This document shows positions 42,090-49,663 of a DNA stretch of 64,000 nt, piece after piece; positions within the stretch are counted from its first letter, which is position 1; each line of letters opens with the position of its first letter. The DNA lies in assembly GCF_022952855.1 (NCBI RefSeq), contig NZ_JALJDX010000220.1, forward strand, positions 109,060 to 173,059, written 5' to 3'. This stretch comes from Pseudomonas sp. RGM2987 (GTDB lineage: Bacteria > Pseudomonadota > Gammaproteobacteria > Pseudomonadales > Pseudomonadaceae). The position numbers and the translations under genes were made by a program. The notes below the pieces were generated by a model. That model had not been told where the DNA came from. It ran no database searches and worked only from the letters and a program-made list of their open reading frames with translations.

Positions 42090-42994
42090 AACGTCCTGTC
42101 TCCACAGTGATTGAATGCTGCCACCAGATGGTCGATCCATGCCCTGACCGCCGGCAACACGCCTCGACGGTGCGGATATACCGCTTGCAGCCAGCCATCG
42201 GGCAATGCCCACCCTGGCAATAACTCCACTAACGTGCCGTCCTGCAATTGCTGCTCACAGTACATGGTTGGCAGCAGCGTGAAGCCCAGGCCGGCGAGGG
42301 CGCAGGCGCGGCGAACGATGAAATCGTCGATGCCCAGGCGTGCTTCCAGCGCCATCTCGACACTTTGCCCATCGCCTTGGAGCAGCCGCAAGTGCACCAG
42401 GCGATCAGCTTCCAGTGCTCCGAGTACCGGTAGCTGCCTGAGATCCGCGGGCGTTTCGATCCGTCGCCCTTCGACGAATGCCGGGCTGGCCACCATGATC
42501 AGCCGTGCCTGGCGCAGGCGCCGGGTCATCAGCAGTGGGTCTTCATCGCCGACGTCGCGCACCCGCAACGCGACATCGATGCCCTCGCTGATCAGGTCCA
42601 CGCGGCGATTGAGCAGGATCATCTCCAACTGAACCTGGGGATATTTCTCCAGGAAACTGGCGACCAACCCGGCCAACACTTCATGGGCCAGGCCTACCGG
42701 GCTTGAGACCCGAAGCCGGCCGCGCGGCGCGCTGGACATGCTCGCCACCGCCTCGGCAGCCATGTCCGCCTCCAGCAACATCGCCTGGCAATGGCGCAAA
42801 TAACGTTCGCCCACTGCAGTCAGTTTCAACTGCCGGGTGGTGCGTTGCAGCAGGCGGGCGTCCAGGCGTTCTTCCAGCTCGGCGATGCGCCGCGACAGCC
42901 GCGACTTGGGAATGCCCAGCGCACGCCCGGCCGCCGCGAAACCGCCGGCCTCGACGACTTTGGCGAAGTAGTACAGATCGTTGAGGTCTTGCAT
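42086..42994 (-). CDS. LysR-family transcriptional regulator
   Basis: A 302-residue regulator. The winged helix-turn-helix is about residues 1-60 (DLYYFAKVVEAGGFAAAGRA, IPKSRLSRRIAELEERLDAR), followed by an effector-binding domain (about 90-300). It is divergent from azoR with 130 bp between, a usual arrangement for a LysR regulator of an azoreductase/quinone reductase. Its stop overlaps the YjbR gene start by four bases. Confidence 0.94.
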   Translation of the reverse strand: MQDLNDLYYFAKVVEAGGFAAAGRALGIPKSRLSRRIAELEERLDARLLQRTTRQLKLTAVGERYLRHCQAMLLEADMAAEAVASMSSAPRGRLRVSSPVGLAHEVLAGLVASFLEKYPQVQLEMILLNRRVDLISEGIDVALRVRDVGDEDPLLMTRRLRQARLIMVASPAFVEGRRIETPADLRQLPVLGALEADRLVHLRLLQGDGQSVEMALEARLGIDDFIVRRACALAGLGFTLLPTMYCEQQLQDGTLVELLPGWALPDGWLQAVYPHRRGVLPAVRAWIDHLVAAFNHCGDRTL

Positions 42995-43045
42995 GGCTGG
43001 GCTCGATTGTCCTGTCAGTGGGACGAACTATCGCATTTTTACCGA

Positions 43046-43073
43046 CTTATCGGCCATTGGTTTCATCGATAGG
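43046..43073. promoter_or_regulatory. Possible LysR site in the lysR-azoR gap
   Basis: CTTATCG (43046-43052) and CGATAGG (43067-43073) form an imperfect inverted repeat; a third half-site, CTATCG, is at about 43028. The block lies 52 bases before the azoR ATG and 52 after the lysR start. Confidence 0.48.
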
Positions 43074-43124
43074 ATTGTCCGCAATTGATCGCCTGGTTGC
43101 GATCCTCACTTGGAGAGCACTTTT

Positions 43125-43733
43125 ATGAAACTCTTGCACATCGATTCCAGCATCCTTGGCGACAACTCCGCTTCCCGCCAATTGAGCCGTGAAGTGGTGG
43201 AAGCCTGGAAAGCCGCCGAGCCACAAACCGTGGTGACCTACCGCGACCTAGCCGCCGACGCCATCAGCCATTTCTCCGCCCAGACCCTGGTTGCCGCCGG
43301 CACCCGTGCGGAACTGCGCGACGCTGCCCTGCAACACGAGGCTGAGCTCAGCACCGCGACGATGGCCGAATTCCAGGCCGCCGACGCGATTGTCATCGCC
43401 GCACCCATGTACAACTTCAGCATTCCGACCCAGCTCAAGGCATGGATTGACCGCATCGCGGTGGCCGGCCAGACCTTTCGCTACACCGAAGCCGGCTTTG
43501 AAGGCTTGTGCGGTGGCAAGAAGCTGGTGATCGTCTCCACCGCCGGCGGCCTGCATGCCGGCCAGCCGAGCGGCGTGGGCCATGAGGATTACCTGAAGGT
43601 GATGTTCGGTTTTCTCGGCATCACTGACATTGAGTTCGTCCGCGCCGAAGGGCTGGCCAAGGGTGACGAAATGCGCGCCAAAGGCATGAACGAAGCCAAG
43701 GCGCAGATCGGCGAACAGTTCGCCGCTGCGTAA
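43125..43733 (+). CDS. azoR: FMN-dependent NADH-azoreductase
   Basis: A 202-residue flavodoxin-fold quinone/azo reductase. The start is MKLLHIDSSILGDNSASRQL, the FMN loop APMYNFSIPTQLKAWIDRI (about residues 92-110), and a second flavin contact is STAGGLHAG (about 138-146). Length is normal for AzoR. It probably protects against quinones and nitro compounds. The ATG at 43125 is preceded by TGGAGAG. Likely regulated by the divergent LysR protein. Confidence 0.95.
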   Translation: MKLLHIDSSILGDNSASRQLSREVVEAWKAAEPQTVVTYRDLAADAISHFSAQTLVAAGTRAELRDAALQHEAELSTATMAEFQAADAIVIAAPMYNFSIPTQLKAWIDRIAVAGQTFRYTEAGFEGLCGGKKLVIVSTAGGLHAGQPSGVGHEDYLKVMFGFLGITDIEFVRAEGLAKGDEMRAKGMNEAKAQIGEQFAAA

Positions 43734-43912
43734 GGCTTGGGTAAAAAAACACGCGCTGGGGGCAACCTTCGCAAAACCCTGTACTCTGATCGTCATTGGA
43801 TGGTCAGGGTGCAGGGTTTTTCTGCGTCTGGCGTTGGGCTTCTGGCGCAGGTTATGCAGGCCAGGGCTGTGAGTCGCTGGCGTGCCGCCAAGCGGTGAAA
43901 GTGGAAAGTGCG

Positions 43913-44950
43913 ATGATACGTCTTGGTGCAGCCATACTGCTTTGCCTGTTCGGCAGCCTGGCTTCGGTGCAGGCCGCGCCTGGGTTGCGTGCGCATTGGA
44001 GCGCGGGTTTCCATGAGCTGGTTTTTCTCGATCCGCTGGATCAACAGCCGATGCACGCCATCGCTTTCTATCCTTCCACCGATGCGGAGCAATCCAGCCC
44101 GCTGGGTGGCTACCAGATCGACGCTGCGCCCGACGCCAGGATCGCCATCGGCCGCTTCCCCCTGCTGATGCTGTCCCATGGCAACACCGGTACCCCACTG
44201 GCCCTGCATGACCTGGCCACGTCACTGGCGCGCAAGGGTTTCGTGGTGGTGGCGGTGATTCATCCCGGCGATAACGCCCAGGATCACAGCCGGCTCGGCA
44301 CTCTTAGCAACCTGTATGGGCGACCGATCCAGATTTCCCAGGCGATCACCGCGACGCTGAACGACCCGATGCTGGCGCCGTTCGTCGATGCCGGGCAGGT
44401 CGGGGTGATTGGCTATTCCGCCGGTGGCGAGACTGCGCTGATTCTGTCCGGAGCCACGCCGGATCTCAATCGGCTGCGGCGTTATTGCCAGGAGCGGCCG
44501 GACGACCGTGATGCCTGCAACACCCAGGGCGAGCTGATCGCCGACCGCGACGACCTGCAACCTGAGGCCGATCCCAGGGTCCGGGCCTTGTTGCTGATGG
44601 CACCGTTGAGCCTGAAGTTCGGCCGTCATACCCTGGCCGATGTGCATGTGCCGGTGCTGCTCTACAGCGGCGACGGTGACAAGCTGGTGGCTTTCGACAA
44701 GAACGCCGCGGCATTGGCCCGCAAGCTGCCCATTGCTCCGGACTTCAAGACCCTGGTCGGCGCCGGGCACTTTGTATTCCTGGCGCCGTGCACCGACGAG
44801 CAGATCGCCGCGATGCCGGCGCTGTGCACCGATGCCGACGGGGTCGATCGCAAGGACATCCACCGCACGATGATCACCGAGGCCGACCGTTTCTTCACTC
44901 AGGCCTTGGGCAAGCCAAGCCGGGCCGGGATGAGGACCGCCGATCAGTAA
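43913..44950 (+). CDS. Exported alpha/beta hydrolase (dienelactone-hydrolase / PAF-acetylhydrolase-like)
   Basis: A 345-residue protein with signal peptide about residues 1-22 (cut near VQAAPG). The nucleophile elbow is GYSAGGE, the oxyanion region MLSHGNTGTP, a probable Asp is in YSGDGDKLV and His in GAGHFVFL. A Cys-rich insertion (YCQERPDDRDACN) suggests a periplasmic disulfide. The start at 43913 gives the signal peptide; the frame is open further upstream. The substrate is unknown. Confidence 0.88.
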   Translation: MIRLGAAILLCLFGSLASVQAAPGLRAHWSAGFHELVFLDPLDQQPMHAIAFYPSTDAEQSSPLGGYQIDAAPDARIAIGRFPLLMLSHGNTGTPLALHDLATSLARKGFVVVAVIHPGDNAQDHSRLGTLSNLYGRPIQISQAITATLNDPMLAPFVDAGQVGVIGYSAGGETALILSGATPDLNRLRRYCQERPDDRDACNTQGELIADRDDLQPEADPRVRALLLMAPLSLKFGRHTLADVHVPVLLYSGDGDKLVAFDKNAAALARKLPIAPDFKTLVGAGHFVFLAPCTDEQIAAMPALCTDADGVDRKDIHRTMITEADRFFTQALGKPSRAGMRTADQ

Positions 44951-46137
44951 TCGGCTTTTACCGCGCGGCGACGCAGCAGCAGGGTCAGGCCCAGTCCGGT
45001 AATGGACAGCAATGCGGCGCAGAAAAAGATCGACGAATAGCCCATGTTCAAGGCAACCGCGCCCATCAGGGGGCCGGCTATCGCCAGCGCCAGGTCGAAG
45101 AACACCGCATAGGCGCTCAAGCCTGCGCCTTGGCTGGTGTTTGGCACCTGCTTGATGGCTTCGACGCCAAGCGCCGGGTACACCAGGGACAGCCCGAAGC
45201 CGGCCAGCCCGGCCCCGACCAGGGCGAAGGCGGTGCTCGGTGCAACCCAGAGCAACACCAGCCCCAGGGTTTCGATGCTCATGCAGGCGATGGCCGAGTT
45301 GAATCCGCCGAAGCGGGCAATGCTGGAAATGAACGCTAGCCGCGCCAGGATGAAGCAGATGCCGAAGACCGTCAGGCACCAGGCGGCGCCGGTCCAGCCG
45401 CGGCTGGCATAAAACAGGGTGATGAATGTCGTGAGCGTGCCGTAGCCGATCGAGGCCAGGCTCAGGCCGGCTCCGTACGGTGCAATGCGCCCGAACACCG
45501 CCCAGAAGGGCAGCCGCTCACCGCGGATGACCGGTACCGATGGCTTGTTGCGGATCAGCAACAGCGCCGCGCCGCCCAGCAATGACAAGACAATGCCCAG
45601 GCTGGCGAACCCCAGCGCTTGCACCATCACCACTCCCAGCGGGGCGCCAATGGCGATGGCGCCGTACGAGGCGATGCCATTCCAGGAAATCGAGCGCGCC
45701 GTATGTTCCACCCCAACTTGGCCCATGCACCAACTGATGGTGCCCACGCCAATCAGCCCCTGGGCCACACCCAGCAGCAAGCGCCCGGCAATCAGAATCA
45801 ACAGGCTGGTCAATGGCAGGCTCTGTAATAGCGTAGAGAGCAACGTCAGCGCGCCGCTGAGCACAATCCCCGACAAGCCATAGACAATCGCCCGCTTGGT
45901 GCCGACGCTGTCTGACAGCCGCCCGGCCATGGGGCGGCTGAGCAGTGTGGCCAGGTATTGCGAACCGATGGTCAACCCGGCCACCACCGCGCTGAAGCCC
46001 AGCTGCTCATGCACATAGCCCGGCAGTACGGCAATCGGCAGGCCGATGCAGAGAAACGCGATAAAGGTGTAGAAGACGATGGAGACGATCTGCAAGGTGA
46101 TCGACAGTGAACTGGGGGCGGCAGGCTGCGTGGGCAT
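44944..46137 (-). CDS. MFS transporter (YfcJ/YhhS-like)
   Basis: A 397-residue 12-helix major facilitator. The loop 2-3 motif is SRPMAGRLSDSVGTKRA, followed by GIGTISW-like GVGTISWCMGQVGVEHTARS. I start at MPTQPAA (46137), but an in-frame ATG pair at about 46173-46176 cannot be excluded since neither has a strong ribosome-binding site. It is convergent with the hydrolase gene, overlapping by seven bases. Substrate unknown; relatives export drugs or sugars. Confidence 0.86.
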   Translation of the reverse strand: MPTQPAAPSSLSITLQIVSIVFYTFIAFLCIGLPIAVLPGYVHEQLGFSAVVAGLTIGSQYLATLLSRPMAGRLSDSVGTKRAIVYGLSGIVLSGALTLLSTLLQSLPLTSLLILIAGRLLLGVAQGLIGVGTISWCMGQVGVEHTARSISWNGIASYGAIAIGAPLGVVMVQALGFASLGIVLSLLGGAALLLIRNKPSVPVIRGERLPFWAVFGRIAPYGAGLSLASIGYGTLTTFITLFYASRGWTGAAWCLTVFGICFILARLAFISSIARFGGFNSAIACMSIETLGLVLLWVAPSTAFALVGAGLAGFGLSLVYPALGVEAIKQVPNTSQGAGLSAYAVFFDLALAIAGPLMGAVALNMGYSSIFFCAALLSITGLGLTLLLRRRAVKADY

Positions 46138-46260
46138 GAGGCTCGTTCGCGGGCGGCGGTAAGAGAGCTTCATCATGGCGCGAGGCGGGGATAAAAGAAA
46201 GCAGGCTAACTAAATGGGTATGCGTAAGTGGTTTCAATTTGTGCTGGATGTCAGGGTCTC

Positions 46261-46546
46261 ATCGCGAGCAGGCTCGCTCCCACGGTGGGCGAGGGGGCTA
46301 CAAGTTCTCGGTACACCACAGAATCCTGTGGGAGCGGGCTTGCTCGCGAATGCTGTAAGTCAGAAAAGGAGATGTCGGCTGACCGGGCCCCTTCGCGCAA
46401 GCCCGCTCCCACATTGGTTAAGGTGGCGTCTACAAGGTCCGGTGCACCACAAACCCCTGTGGGAGCGAGCCTGCTCGCGATAGCGGTGGGTCAGTGGTGG
46501 GGATGTCGACTGGCACAACCCCATCGCGAGCAAGCTTTGCTCCCAC
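46261..46546. repeat. Cluster of five REP elements
   Basis: REP arms near 46261-46281, 46327-46350, 46391-46413, 46457-46482 and 46521-46546, alternating. They fill most of the 485-bp gap between the MFS gene start and the ABC-F gene end; nothing else is visible there. Confidence 0.88.
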
Positions 46547-46574
46547 ATCTACGGTTCTGTAGACATATGAATGC

Positions 46575-46604
46575 AAAAAGCCCCGTCACCAGGGACAGGG
46601 CTTT
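46575..46604 (-). terminator. Intrinsic terminator of the ABC-F gene
   Basis: On the minus strand AAAGCCC pairs with GGGCTTT over an inner GTC/GAC extension, followed by TTTTT. It lies 18 bases after the stop codon. Confidence 0.85.
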
Positions 46605-46622
46605 AACTTGCAGCTTGCCGCT

Positions 46623-48209
46623 TTAAAACATCACACCCTGACTGCGCAGGTAGTCATCATAGGTGCCGCTGAAGTCCACCACGCCATCGGCGCTCAATTC
46701 GATGATGCGGGTGGCCAGGGACGATACGAACTCACGGTCGTGGCTGACGAAGATCAGGGTGCCGGGGTAGTTTTCCAGCGCCAGGTTCAAGGCCTCGATG
46801 GATTCCATGTCCAGGTGGTTGGTCGGTTCGTCCATCACCAGGACGTTCGGCTTCTGCAGGATCAGTTTGCCAAACAGCATGCGTCCCTGTTCACCACCGG
46901 AGATGACCTTGACCGACTTGAGGATCTCGTCGTTGGAAAACAGCATGCGACCCAGGGTGCCACGGATCATCTGTTCGCCTTGGGTCCATTGGCCCATCCA
47001 GTCGAACAGGCTGACGTCGTCTTCGAAGTCATGGGCATGGTCCTGGGCGTAGTAGCCCAGCTCCGCGCTTTCGGTCCACTTCACCGAACCTGCGTCCGGG
47101 GTTAGCTCGCCCATCAGGGTGCGCAGCAGAGTGGTCTTGCCGATGCCGTTGGGGCCGATGATCGCCACGCGCTCGCCGGCCTCGACGGTGAAGCTGAAGT
47201 TCTTGAACAGGGTCTTGCCGTCGAAGCCCTTGGACATGCGCTCGATGGTCACCGCCTGGCGATGCAGCTTCTTGGTCTGTTCGAAGCGGATGAACGGGCT
47301 AACGCGGCTCGACGGCTTGACCTCGGCCAGCTGGATCTTGTCGATCTGCTTGGCACGGGATGTCGCCTGCTTGGCTTTGGAGGCGTTGGCCGAGAAGCGG
47401 CTGACGAAGGTCTGCAGTTCGGCGATCTGGGCCTTTTTCTTGGCGTTGTCCGACAGCAACTGCTCGCGGGATTGGGTGGCCGCGATCATGTATTCGTCGT
47501 AGTTGCCCGGGAACAGGCGCAGCTCGCCGTAGTCCAGGTCGGCCATGTGGGTGCAGACACTGTTGAGGAAGTGCCGGTCGTGGGAAATGATGATCATGGT
47601 GCTGTTACGCGCCGTGAGAATGTTTTCCAGCCAGCGAATGGTGTTGATGTCCAGGTGGTTGGTCGGTTCGTCGAGCAACAGCACTTCCGGATTGGAGAAC
47701 AGTGCCTGGGCCAGCAATACCCGCAGTTTCCAGCCTGGAGCGACTTCGGTCATCGGGCCGAAATGTTGCTCCAGGGGAATACCCAGGCCCAGCAGCAACT
47801 CGCCGGCACGGGATTCGGCGGTGTAGCCGTCCATCTCGGCGAACTCGGTTTCCAGCTCGGCGACGGCCATGCCGTCTTCTTCGGTCATTTCCGGCAACGA
47901 GTAGATGCGATCTCGCTCGGCCTTGACCTTCCACAGCTCTTCATGACCCATGATGACGGTGTCGATCACGGTGAACTGCTCGTAGGCGAACTGATCCTGG
48001 CGCAGCTTGCCCAGGCGCACGTTCGGCTCGAGCATCACCTGGCCGCCGGATGGCTCGAGGTCGCCGCCGAGGATTTTCATGAAGGTCGACTTGCCGCAAC
48101 CGTTGGCGCCGATCAGGCCATAGCGGTTGCCCGCGCCAAACTTGACCGAGACGTTTTCGAACAGCGGCTTGGCGCCGAACTGCATCGTGATGTTAGCTGT
48201 AGAGATCAA
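46623..48209 (-). CDS. ABC-F family ATPase (YbiT-type)
   Basis: A 528-residue ribosome-associated ABC-F protein with two ATPase domains and no membrane part. Domain 1 has Walker A GANGCGKST and Walker B VLLLDEPTNHLD, but its signature reads VAPGWKLRVLLAQAL rather than LSGGQ, as in the YbiT subfamily. Domain 2 has GPNGIGKTT, ISGGEQGRMLFGKL and VLVMDEPTNHLD. The linker (about 240-310) is basic and helical. YbiT is thought to act on stalled ribosomes. A terminator follows the gene. Confidence 0.93.
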   Translation of the reverse strand: MISTANITMQFGAKPLFENVSVKFGAGNRYGLIGANGCGKSTFMKILGGDLEPSGGQVMLEPNVRLGKLRQDQFAYEQFTVIDTVIMGHEELWKVKAERDRIYSLPEMTEEDGMAVAELETEFAEMDGYTAESRAGELLLGLGIPLEQHFGPMTEVAPGWKLRVLLAQALFSNPEVLLLDEPTNHLDINTIRWLENILTARNSTMIIISHDRHFLNSVCTHMADLDYGELRLFPGNYDEYMIAATQSREQLLSDNAKKKAQIAELQTFVSRFSANASKAKQATSRAKQIDKIQLAEVKPSSRVSPFIRFEQTKKLHRQAVTIERMSKGFDGKTLFKNFSFTVEAGERVAIIGPNGIGKTTLLRTLMGELTPDAGSVKWTESAELGYYAQDHAHDFEDDVSLFDWMGQWTQGEQMIRGTLGRMLFSNDEILKSVKVISGGEQGRMLFGKLILQKPNVLVMDEPTNHLDMESIEALNLALENYPGTLIFVSHDREFVSSLATRIIELSADGVVDFSGTYDDYLRSQGVMF

Positions 48210-48250
48210 AGGTTTATCCTGCGGAACATTCAGAGTAGCTAAGGGTGCGG

Positions 48251-48272
48251 CAGTACCTGTTCAGTACCTGTT
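48251..48272. repeat. Two tandem copies of CAGTACCTGTT
   Basis: Exact 11-bp tandem duplication at 48251-48261 and 48262-48272, 42 bases upstream of the ABC-F start. One copy per helical turn suggests stacked binding on one face. The rest of the 402-bp gap to lpxO shows no gene; a TAACC-CTC-GGTTA motif is near 48504. Confidence 0.6.
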
Positions 48273-48612
48273 TGCGCAACTACCGGCCGTGCAAAGGCGT
48301 CGCGGTCGCAAGCGCAAGGGTCCATCCGGCATAAGAGGACAGCTGCATACGGAGCGCCTGGTCCGGGTAGACGTGCGCCGAAACCGGGTGAGCGGTGTCG
48401 GCCAAAGGGGGCGCGCAAAGTTTGGCGGCGATTGTACTGATCTGGCCGCCTTAACGATAGGGTGTTGCCCGCGCAAGACAGTTTTTCACAAGTCTGGGAT
48501 AACCCTCGGTTACAAAATGTGGCTAAATTGCCATCTCACCCGATGCCATCTTCCTTGCCGCTGGGTTGGCCGAAGAGGGCAGCCTGTTCACTCCTGCTTG
48601 GTGACGGACTCC

Positions 48613-49512
48613 GTGAAACTCATCATTGTCGCGCTCTACATCGTTTCCATTGCTTATGTGCACCTGCGCGGTCGCGTGCGGCATAAGCTCGGTCGCCAGT
48701 TGAGCGATCACTCCTCGTTTCTCGCGCCGATCAACTGCCTGCTGTACCTGTGCTCGAAACTGCCCAACCGGGCGTTCCTGCGTCCGGAGGATTTCCCCGA
48801 CCTGAGCCCGTTGCAGGCGCACTGGGAAGAAATCCGTGCCGAAGGCCAGGATCTGCTGCGGGCAGGGGAGATCAAACGCTCCAATCAGTACGACGACGTG
48901 GGCTTCAACTCGTTCTTCAAGACCGGTTGGAAGCGTTTCTACCTGAAGTGGTACGGCGACAGCCATCCATCGGCCATGAAGTTGTGCCCGCGCACTACGG
49001 AGCTGGTGCAGAGCATCGGTTCGATCAAGGCGGCGATGTTCGCCGAGTTGCCGTCGGGATCGAAACTGGTGCGCCACCGCGACCCCTATGCCGGGTCCTA
49101 TCGCTATCACCTGGGCCTGGAGACGCCCAACGACGCCGGCTGCTACATCAATGTCGACGGTGAGCAATACCATTGGCGCGATGGCGAGGCGGTGGTGTTT
49201 GACGAGACATTCATTCACTACGCCGAAAACAAGACGCCGCATAACCGCATCATTTTGTTCTGCGACATCGAGCGCCCGATGAAGTATCGCTGGGCCACCG
49301 CGTTCAACCGCTGGTTCAGCCGTACCGTGATGGCCGCCGCCGGCGCGCCCAACGATGCCGGTGACAAGACCGGTGGCTTGAACCGGGCGTTTTCCCGCCT
49401 GTACAAGATCCGCTTGCAAGGCAAGGCCCTGAAAAAGCGTAATCGCAAGCTGTACTACGTGCAGAAATGGGCGTTCTTCGGTGGGTTGCTGGCGATTTTT
49501 GTCTGGATCTGA
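48613..49512 (+). CDS. lpxO: Lipid A 2-hydroxylase LpxO (aspartyl/asparaginyl beta-hydroxylase family)
   Basis: A 299-residue Fe(II)/2-oxoglutarate dioxygenase that hydroxylates a secondary acyl chain of lipid A. It has an N-terminal membrane anchor (about residues 2-18) and a C-terminal hydrophobic end (about 280-299). Iron ligands are HxD in KLVRHRDPYAGSYRYH and His in ETFIHYAENKTPHNR, with the 2-oxoglutarate Arg nearby. The start is a GTG at 48613 (MKLIIVALYIVS); a GTG four codons upstream is the alternative. Typical length. Monocistronic. Confidence 0.94.
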   Translation: MKLIIVALYIVSIAYVHLRGRVRHKLGRQLSDHSSFLAPINCLLYLCSKLPNRAFLRPEDFPDLSPLQAHWEEIRAEGQDLLRAGEIKRSNQYDDVGFNSFFKTGWKRFYLKWYGDSHPSAMKLCPRTTELVQSIGSIKAAMFAELPSGSKLVRHRDPYAGSYRYHLGLETPNDAGCYINVDGEQYHWRDGEAVVFDETFIHYAENKTPHNRIILFCDIERPMKYRWATAFNRWFSRTVMAAAGAPNDAGDKTGGLNRAFSRLYKIRLQGKALKKRNRKLYYVQKWAFFGGLLAIFVWI

Positions 49513-49540
49513 GCACGATCTTTCTACAACACAGACCCTT

Positions 49541-49634
49541 GTGGCGAGGGAGCTTGCTCCCGCTGGGCTGCGAAGCGGCCCCAAAAAAGCTTGCGAGCGC
49601 TGCGCACTCGAGCGGGAGCAAGCTCCCTCGCCAC
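49541..49634. repeat. BIME (GTGGCGAGGGAGCTTGCTCCC type)
   Basis: Inverted REPs starting at 49541 and ending at 49634, with the inner arms CTGGGCTGCGAAGC. It separates the convergent lpxO and ligD genes. Confidence 0.9.
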
Positions 49635-49663
49635 AGGTTTGGCTACTGCCAGGTGATCGGTGC

